DNA of 5,099 bases from DAOVQB01 sp023128935. GTDB taxonomy: Bacteria; Eisenbacteria; RBG-16-71-46; CAIMUX01; WJJG01. Under the pieces are notes generated by a model. That model worked only from the letters and a program-made list of their open reading frames with translations, made no database searches and was not told where the DNA came from. Position numbers and translations under genes: made by a program. Location of the stretch: positions 1 to 5,099 of the forward strand of contig DAOVQB010000259.1 of NCBI GenBank assembly GCA_030628905.1, read 5' to 3'. How positions within the stretch are numbered: the stretch's first letter is position 1; each line of letters starts with the position of its first letter. Positions 1 to 3,948 of the stretch are shown here, piece by piece.

Positions 1-712
1 AGGCCCGATTGAGCAACCCGACCGCATGCCCTGCCATATCGCCGGCCTGCCAGCAGTACCGCGCCGCCTTCGCGTAAAGTGCGCTGGACTCCATAAGGGA
101 ACCCCGCGTGCGAGCAACGAGTGCGAGGAACGAAAAGGCATCCGCCCTCAGGCTTTCGCTCTCCGCAGTGGCAGCGAGACCTACTGCCTCCAGGCCGTGT
201 TGTTCGGCGGCCGTTAGATTTGCGTCTCTGAGCTCTACTCGTCCGAGTAGGAGGGCCATACGTGCACGCGCCCATGCGCTGGCTTGGCGCGTTACATCGT
301 CAGGAATGCCCTCGATGCGGGTGCGAGCGGCGAGGTAGTTACCCTCATCCGCATCTGCCTGCGCAAGGCAATATGCTGTCAGCAGCGCTGCCTCGGGTGA
401 TAGCCCGACATCCCTGGTTGCCATCCGACGCAGCCAGCGACGGCCTACCGCCCGATGCTCGGTATGCCCAAAGCGTGAGCACGCGACAAGCATAATACAC
501 AGGCATTCAACTGATTCGGGAAGCAACGTCCCTGAAGCCAGGATAGGATGTAGGTGTGGCAAGAGAAGGTCGTGTGCAGACTGCCACGCGCCTGCCACCA
601 AGTAGACCTTCGCCTGAGAAGCAAGGCTCTCCCAGTCAGTTCCTCTATGACTACCAGTGCTCTCGATCGAGCGCCGAGGAATTGCGTGTCTCTGATTACT
701 CTGCCTGTTCAC
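1..712 (-). CDS. TPR-like helical repeat protein, N-terminal part (runs off left edge)
   Basis: An uninterrupted minus-strand frame runs from an in-frame TAG at 737-739 to the left edge, giving at least 237 residues. The frame has no ATG near its 5' end. I chose the GTG at 710-712 because GAGGA (721-725) lies 8 bases upstream. The next in-frame ATG (491-493) would remove 73 residues of plausible protein. After a basic, probably disordered N-terminus (residues 1-27), the chain is rich in Ala and Leu and forms helical hairpins. The clearest TPR-like stretch is about residues 165-237, with 'AAEQHGLEAVGLA', 'ALYAKAARYCWQAGD' and small residues at TPR positions. TPR folds mediate protein-protein contacts. 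In bacteria such long arrays often sit in cytoplasmic regulators or scaffolds, but no output domain is visible here because the C-terminus lies outside the window. There is no signal peptide. It follows the small exported-protein gene by 68 bases on the same strand. That it is a gene is fairly sure; TPR family is likely; regulatory role is a guess. Confidence 0.8.
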   Translation of the reverse strand, partial: MNRQSNQRHAIPRRSIESTGSHRGTDWESLASQAKVYLVAGAWQSAHDLLLPHLHPILASGTLLPESVECLCIMLVACSRFGHTEHRAVGRRWLRRMATRDVGLSPEAALLTAYCLAQADADEGNYLAARTRIEGIPDDVTRQASAWARARMALLLGRVELRDANLTAAEQHGLEAVGLAATAESESLRADAFSFLALVARTRGSLMESSALYAKAARYCWQAGDMAGHAVGLLNRA

Positions 713-720
713 CGGTGCTG

Positions 721-725
721 TCCTC
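721..725 (-). promoter_or_regulatory. Ribosome binding site deciding a GTG start
   Basis: The minus strand reads GAGGA with 8 bases before the GTG at 710-712. This site is the main reason to place the start of the TPR-like gene at a non-ATG codon. Confidence 0.65.
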
Positions 726-780
726 AGTTGTGGAACCTACGGGCACTTGAACTATTCACTCCGCATGAACTTCACATCAT

Positions 781-1053
781 CTACCGCGCATTGCGTGCTT
801 TCACTCCTCTGTTCACACGCTCCTTCAATCGTTGCCCGTCACTCTTTCCAGGCACTGGAAGAGGTCGTTGGATCAGGCATGTCTCCGTCCCACCGGGCGC
901 ATTCAGATCCGGGCACTCGTCACCCGACCCATCCTCCGTCTTCTCTGGTCCATTTTGGCAAAGTTCTCGCGCTGCAGTGCTATCAGAGATGGAAACCAGC
1001 ATGACTGCAACCAGGAAACAGACCAGCACCCACCAGGCTCGCGTTGATCTCAT
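781..1053 (-). CDS. Small exported cysteine-containing protein, function unknown
   Basis: This is a 90-residue protein of unrecognised family. The frame stays open upstream to 1332, but I chose the ATG at 1051-1053 because AAAGAGGA (1063-1070) sits 9 bases before it. From this start the protein opens with a textbook Sec signal peptide: 'MRSTRAWW' (basic n-region), a hydrophobic core at about residues 7-21, and a likely cut after 'SDSTA' near residue 27. The mature part would be about 63 residues. It has three cysteines (C32, C47, C59), an acidic Gly-rich middle ('KTEDGSGDECPD') and a strongly basic tail ('KERVNRGVKARNAR'). The propeller gene lies 115 bases upstream and the TPR-like gene 68 bases downstream on the same strand, so it could be expressed with them. 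The odd number of mature cysteines allows one disulfide and one free thiol. It could be a chance frame; the signal peptide plus Shine-Dalgarno site argue against that. Confidence 0.55.
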   Translation of the reverse strand: MRSTRAWWVLVCFLVAVMLVSISDSTAARELCQNGPEKTEDGSGDECPDLNAPGGTETCLIQRPLPVPGKSDGQRLKERVNRGVKARNAR

Positions 1054-1062
1054 TGCACACCA

Positions 1063-1070
1063 TCCTCTTT
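1063..1070 (-). promoter_or_regulatory. Ribosome binding site of the small exported protein
   Basis: AAAGAGGA on the minus strand lies 9 bases before the ATG at 1051-1053. It decides between this start and longer in-frame alternatives such as the ATG at 1081-1083, which would place 10 extra residues before the signal sequence. Confidence 0.5.
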
Positions 1071-1168
1071 GCGTAGACCGCATCGCCACAGGACGACCAT
1101 GGATATTGCCTCTCCTCATCAGTACATCCATCATATGAAATGAGCCATAACTCCACGGATTGCCCACC

Positions 1169-2599
1169 CTACTGCACCCGCACCATCTCGCACCAGATTG
1201 CAGTTGGCACCCTCTCATCTCCGGTGTCGCTTGATCCCTCAGCTTCTCCTGTCGCACCGACGGAAACCAGTTGGGCCGAGACCCCTGCAATTGAGATGAG
1301 AACCTGACTGCCGCAATAGAAGATGTAGTCATTCTCGGGGGAGATATCTTTGCGCATCATGGCTTGCCTTATGAAGCGCCCTTCTGCATCAAAGACGTCC
1401 CGAATATCCGCAACCCCCTCGGGCAGGTTGATCCAAGATCGACTCGTCCCCACCCAAATGGATCCATCCTCATACCCAGCTGCCTTGCCAACACTCATCT
1501 CGTACTCAGAAACGATGATCTTTGCGTTCCTCTTGCGACTGAAGTAGCCTTCCCAGTATGCTCTGCTTTCGGCAATCAGTTCCTTCCTACGCCGAACGGG
1601 TTCGTACTCACGCTCAATGACCATCTTCTTCCTGCCGTCCGGGCTGAAGACGTCAATGCGATAGTCCAGGTAGCTCTGTGCCACCAAGGGATAACCATCC
1701 ACCGTTGTGCCCAGGAGACGAAGAGAAGCCATCTTCTCCTCGTCATATATGAAATTCGCTCCCCGAACACGCGTGTATTCCCTCTCCGCTGCCCTGGCAA
1801 TAAGCTGCCCTTCATCGTCGAAGATCCCAATCAGATCCGAATGTCTTGTTGCCTCCTTGCCTATCCTCCTTGTCGCAACATTCGCAAGAAATCCATGGGG
1901 CGATGCGAGGGCCAGATCCAGTCTTGCCCTATCATATCCATCCAGCTTCACCCGCCACTCCCCTGCTGGCCGCCCATCCTTGGTCAACAGAACCAGCTTC
2001 CCCCTATTCGCATCCGCAATACAGAGCGTACCATCATCCAGAAAAGACAGCCGTACGGGATGGTCCAGTTCTCCTGGCCCCTCTCCAGCACGCCCGATCG
2101 ATCGCAAGTATTCACCAGTTGGAGAGATCACATGAACCGTGCGAAGATGCGTGTCGAGAATGTAGACATTCCCATCCTTGTCCACCTTTACATCGCGCAG
2201 CATGCCGAACACCAGCTCGCCATCCTCTGTCTCGCTCTCGAGTCGCCAGAGTTCGCGCAGCTCGTAGATCGCGGGGGGCTCCATCGGCTCGGCAGGATTC
2301 ATCACGTGCACTACGCCATCCTTGACGACGCGCTTGCCCTTCCATTCCCCCGCTGAGGCAGATGCAAGAAGCCCGGTGAATGCAGTCAGGAATAGAACCA
2401 ACAGGCCAGTCAACAAGGTGGTTAGAAAAAGAGTCAAGAAAGCGCCGGGAATAGGGAAGATGAGGGCATTGAAGAACCTGGAAACAGCGCGATCTCTGGG
2501 AACAGCGTGAACTCCGGGAACTCCGCGAACAGCGTGATTTCTGGCAACAGCAAATACTTCCGGAGCACCCGGAGAGTGGAGAAATGGCTTCCTGCTCAT
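1169..2599 (-). CDS. Exported or membrane-anchored six-bladed beta-propeller protein
   Basis: The protein is 476 residues from the ATG at 2597-2599. The in-frame ATG at 2629 lacks a Shine-Dalgarno site, whereas the chosen start is preceded by purine-rich GAGGAGGAAGGGG (2608-2620). Residues 1-42 are basic with short repeats. Residues 43-78 are a very long hydrophobic segment, followed by a possible signal-peptidase site 'SASA' before G84. The rest is beta-propeller. Blade signatures include 'DVKVDKDGNVYILD' (136-149), 'ISPTGEYLRSIGRAGEGPGEL' in two parts (158-167 and 168-178), 'LSFLDDGTLCIADA' (184-197), 'IGIFDDEGQLI' (257-267), 'YRIDVFSPDGRKK' (313-325) and 'YEDGSIWVG' (376-384). The G-R-x-G-x-GPGE turn is typical of the bacterial six-bladed beta-propeller (DUF5128/NHL-like) family, whose members are envelope or secreted proteins of mostly unknown binding partner. 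There is no lipobox cysteine. The C-terminal ~60 residues fit the fold less well. Fold call is firm; ligand and exact topology are unknown. Confidence 0.88.
   Translation of the reverse strand: MSRKPFLHSPGAPEVFAVARNHAVRGVPGVHAVPRDRAVSRFFNALIFPIPGAFLTLFLTTLLTGLLVLFLTAFTGLLASASAGEWKGKRVVKDGVVHVMNPAEPMEPPAIYELRELWRLESETEDGELVFGMLRDVKVDKDGNVYILDTHLRTVHVISPTGEYLRSIGRAGEGPGELDHPVRLSFLDDGTLCIADANRGKLVLLTKDGRPAGEWRVKLDGYDRARLDLALASPHGFLANVATRRIGKEATRHSDLIGIFDDEGQLIARAAEREYTRVRGANFIYDEEKMASLRLLGTTVDGYPLVAQSYLDYRIDVFSPDGRKKMVIEREYEPVRRRKELIAESRAYWEGYFSRKRNAKIIVSEYEMSVGKAAGYEDGSIWVGTSRSWINLPEGVADIRDVFDAEGRFIRQAMMRKDISPENDYIFYCGSQVLISIAGVSAQLVSVGATGEAEGSSDTGDERVPTAIWCEMVRVQ
2474..2554 (-). repeat. 18-bp coding tandem repeat in the propeller N-terminus
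   Basis: The DNA contains imperfect 18-bp units resembling 'tctgggaacagcgtgaac' on the plus strand, four full copies with one 9-bp half unit between them. In the propeller frame they encode hexapeptides at residues 16-42: FAVARN, HAVRGV, PGV (half unit), HAVPRD and RAVSRF. The repeat keeps the reading frame and lies just before the hydrophobic segment. It gives the protein an unusually long basic n-region of about 42 residues. Confidence 0.65.
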
Positions 2600-2607
2600 G
2601 CGAACTG

Positions 2608-2620
2608 CCCCTTCCTCCTC
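2608..2620 (-). promoter_or_regulatory. Ribosome binding site of the propeller gene
   Basis: The minus strand reads GAGGAGGAAGGGG, ending 8 bases before the ATG at 2597-2599. The best anti-SD match (AGGAGG) is 14 bases away and AAGGGG is 8 away, so the exact pairing is unclear. The site still favours this start over the ATG at 2629. Confidence 0.5.
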
Positions 2621-2656
2621 GAACATCACGCGCGGTTGCGATGTACAACGATTTAG

Positions 2657-2685
2657 AAGCTACATTCCGCAGCCGGCCAAGTCAA
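2657..2685 (-). promoter_or_regulatory. Sigma70-like promoter for the propeller operon
   Basis: On the minus strand TTGACT (2680-2685) and TAGCTT (2657-2662) are separated by exactly 17 bases. The -35 matches five of six consensus bases and the -10 three of six. Transcription would start near 2650 and give a leader of about 50 bases before the ATG at 2599. No other candidate this good was seen upstream of the gene. Confidence 0.5.
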
Positions 2686-2771
2686 CTGTCGAGTCCTCCA
2701 TCTCAGGCGCTTTCCTGCGTGGCTCAAGCGGGCCGCGCGGACGGATTGGCGCTGTGCCTCTTGAACTCGAC

Positions 2772-2912
2772 CTATTCGGTCTCCTGGGAAAGAGCGCACA
2801 GGGAATGCGCCGACTGTATCAGATCCTCCGGGTTTATGCCGTCGGAATTCCTCCATTGCACGATCACGATCGCGCCATCCTTGACATCTGCAGAGCCCGC
2901 TGGATAGAGTCC
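2772..2912 (-). pseudogene. Possible 3' remnant of an exported protein gene
   Basis: A 46-codon minus-strand frame lies between two TAG stops and ends at 2772-2774. Its translation contains 'SADVKDGAIVIVQW' and 'DGINPEDLIQ', which read like real protein. The start of the string resembles residues 91-101 of the adjacent propeller ('VVKDGVVHVMN'), the region just after its export signal. There is no ATG and no credible start near the beginning. It could be the decayed end of a duplicated exported protein, or a chance frame. The plus-strand TTGACA at 2881 falls inside it, which is awkward if the frame is functional. Confidence 0.25.
2881..2910 (+). promoter_or_regulatory. Candidate sigma70-like promoter for the HD gene
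   Basis: A perfect TTGACA (2881-2886) is followed after 18 bases by TAGAGT (2905-2910), which matches four of six bases of TATAAT. Transcription would start near 2917 and give a leader of roughly 215 bases that includes the whole 26-bp repeat array. It is the best plus-strand candidate I saw upstream of 3132. Confidence 0.38.
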
Positions 2913-2981
2913 CTATTTTCCCACAAGCGATTGCACGTGCCCGCACGGTCCTTTCGAATGAGCAGCGTGGGCAGCCTAACC

Positions 2982-3137
2982 TCGGGAATAGGGAGGATAG
3001 CCTGACCTTGGGAATAGGGAGGGCAGCCTAATCTCGGGAATGGGGAGGACAGCCTGACCTTTGGAATAGGCGGAGTAGCCTGACTTCAGGAACAGGGAGG
3101 GCAGCGTGACATCGGGGGCAAGGAGGAGACTATGATC
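2982..3137 (+). repeat. 26-bp tandem repeat array leading into the HD gene start
   Basis: Six head-to-tail 26-base units start at 2982, 3008, 3034, 3060, 3086 and 3112. The first three are close to a consensus TYGGGAATAGGGAGG followed by RYAGCCTGACC. Units four and five are more diverged. The sixth is degenerate but in phase: its AAGGAGG is the ribosome binding site of the HD gene and its bases 21-23 are the ATG. A partial, poorly matching copy may precede the array at about 2954-2981. Each unit carries an SD-like GGGAGG or near variant and, at the start-codon position, CTG, CTA or GTG. Confidence 0.85.
3120..3126 (+). promoter_or_regulatory. Ribosome binding site of the HD gene
   Basis: AAGGAGG lies 5 bases before the ATG at 3132-3134. 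It occupies the same place in the sixth 26-bp unit as AGGGAGG does in the earlier units, so the repeat and the translation signal are one structure. Confidence 0.7.
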
Positions 3138-3710
3138 GAGCGCCAGCAGATCGAGGGGCTCTTCAAGGAGCAGCTCGCCCGGATCCAGGACGAACAGCTG
3201 CGGCTACAGATTGTGGAGGTGTGGCTTCTGGGTTGCAAAGACGGCGGATGGGACAGCATCGAAGACCTGAAGCAGATGCCCTTCACACTGCTCACGGACA
3301 CACGTGGCGTCAACTTTATCGAGCACACACTCGCCGTTACCGAAGGCGCGATCGGTCTGGCAGTGGCAATGAAGAAGCACTATCAGCAGCTGCCGCATCC
3401 GATCGATATGGACCGTCTGATCGCCGGCGGCCTCCTGCACGACGTGGGCAAGCTGCTCGAGATAGAGAAGGATGGCAAGGGTGGGTGGCGCAAAAGCCTG
3501 AGCGGCAAGTGCGCGCGTCATCCGATCTCCGGGGCCATGCTCGGGGCCCGTGTGGGGCTTCCCGAGAAACTGATCAACGTGATCGGCTGCCATGCCAAAG
3601 AGGGAGATGGCCGGCCACAGGTCATCGAGACGGTGCTGGTGCACCAAGCTGATTTTGCCACCTTCAACCCCCTGGTCATGCTCCAGGCCGGCAACCTGAT
3701 CGAGCCATAG
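3132..3710 (+). CDS. HD-domain metal-dependent phosphohydrolase family protein
   Basis: A 192-residue cytoplasmic protein with no signal peptide or membrane segment. The HD-superfamily metal ligands appear in order: H65 ('NFIEHTLAV'), H103-D104 ('GGLLHDVGKLLE'), H130 ('ARHPISG'), H154 ('IGCHAKEG') and D174 ('HQADFATF'). The spacing fits a complete single HD domain spanning about residues 60-180. HD proteins bind one or two metals and usually hydrolyse phosphate esters or nucleotides; the substrate cannot be read here. The N-terminal 55 residues are helical ('LRLQIVEVWLLGCKDGGWDSIEDLKQMPFTLL'-type sequence) with no separate known domain. The ATG at 3132 has a strong AAGGAGG site 5 bases upstream. 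The gene is preceded by a 26-bp repeat array and followed, 238 bases on, by an aconitase-like gene on the same strand, so a shared transcript is plausible. Confidence 0.85.
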   Translation: MIERQQIEGLFKEQLARIQDEQLRLQIVEVWLLGCKDGGWDSIEDLKQMPFTLLTDTRGVNFIEHTLAVTEGAIGLAVAMKKHYQQLPHPIDMDRLIAGGLLHDVGKLLEIEKDGKGGWRKSLSGKCARHPISGAMLGARVGLPEKLINVIGCHAKEGDGRPQVIETVLVHQADFATFNPLVMLQAGNLIEP

Positions 3711-3731
3711 AAGTGCGGATCCCGCTATGAC

Positions 3732-3916
3732 AATGAAGGCCAGCGGAGCACCGGCTCCCTTCCAGGATCTTGAGGGCCAGCGGAGCACCGGCTCCCTGCT
3801 AGGATAATGAAGGCCAGCAGCGCACCAGGACCCCGCAGAAACGCCGAAACCGGCAGAGCACGGGGCAATAGTAGCAGAGACGGAGGACCAGCGGGATCCT
3901 GTAGAGATCCTGAACA
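3732..3916 (+). repeat. 37-bp tandem repeat array between the HD and aconitase-like genes
   Basis: Units begin at 3732, 3769 and 3806 with an exact 37-base period. Units one and two share GGCCAGCGGAGCACCGGCTC (3738-3757 and 3775-3794) without mismatch; unit three keeps GGCCAGC and GCACC but is diverged. Two more decayed units can be traced at about 3843 (GGCAGAGCAC) and 3880 (GGACCAGCGG at 3885, in exact two-period phase from unit three). In the first two units GGAGC-ACCG-GCTCC can fold into a 5-bp hairpin. There is no following T-run, so it does not look like an intrinsic terminator. Confidence 0.8.
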
Positions 3917-3932
3917 TGGAAACGCGGCGCGC

Positions 3933-3940
3933 AAAGGAGA
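3933..3940 (+). promoter_or_regulatory. Ribosome binding site of the aconitase-like gene
   Basis: AAAGGAGA lies 8 bases before the ATG at 3949-3951. An in-frame ATG at 3916 would add 11 residues but lacks such a site, and the family normally begins with a sequence like 'MGQTMIEKILSNHAG', so 3949 is preferred. Confidence 0.65.
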
Positions 3941-3948
3941 CCGACCCA

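Larger units (their letters stand above)
2600..3131. other. Divergent intergenic region
   Basis: This 532-base gap separates the minus-strand propeller gene from the plus-strand HD gene. It holds two outward-facing promoter candidates (2657-2685 minus, 2881-2910 plus), an orphan minus-strand frame (2772-2912) and the 26-bp tandem array (2982-3137). Plus-strand frames across it are open for up to about 135 codons, but they show no Shine-Dalgarno site or recognisable motif, and I do not call them. Confidence 0.6.

Noticed and set aside
554..1138. Plus-strand open frame of 194 codons
   Set aside because: It spans two minus-strand genes in antisense, is low in protein-like pattern and lacks a ribosome binding site.
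1364..2356. Plus-strand open frame of 330 codons
   Set aside because: It lies antisense to the beta-propeller gene, has no Shine-Dalgarno site or recognisable motif, and its openness follows from the codon use of the opposite strand.
2598..3005. Plus-strand open frame of 135 codons in the divergent spacer
   Set aside because: Parts look vaguely protein-like, but there is no good ribosome binding site, it begins over the propeller start region, crosses both promoter candidates and ends inside the tandem repeats.
2982..3137. CRISPR array
   Set aside because: The 26-bp units are directly abutting with no unique spacers, so this is a plain tandem repeat.
3748..3796. Hairpins GGAGC-ACCG-GCTCC as a rho-independent terminator after the HD gene
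   Set aside because: The stem is only 5 bp and no T-run follows either copy.
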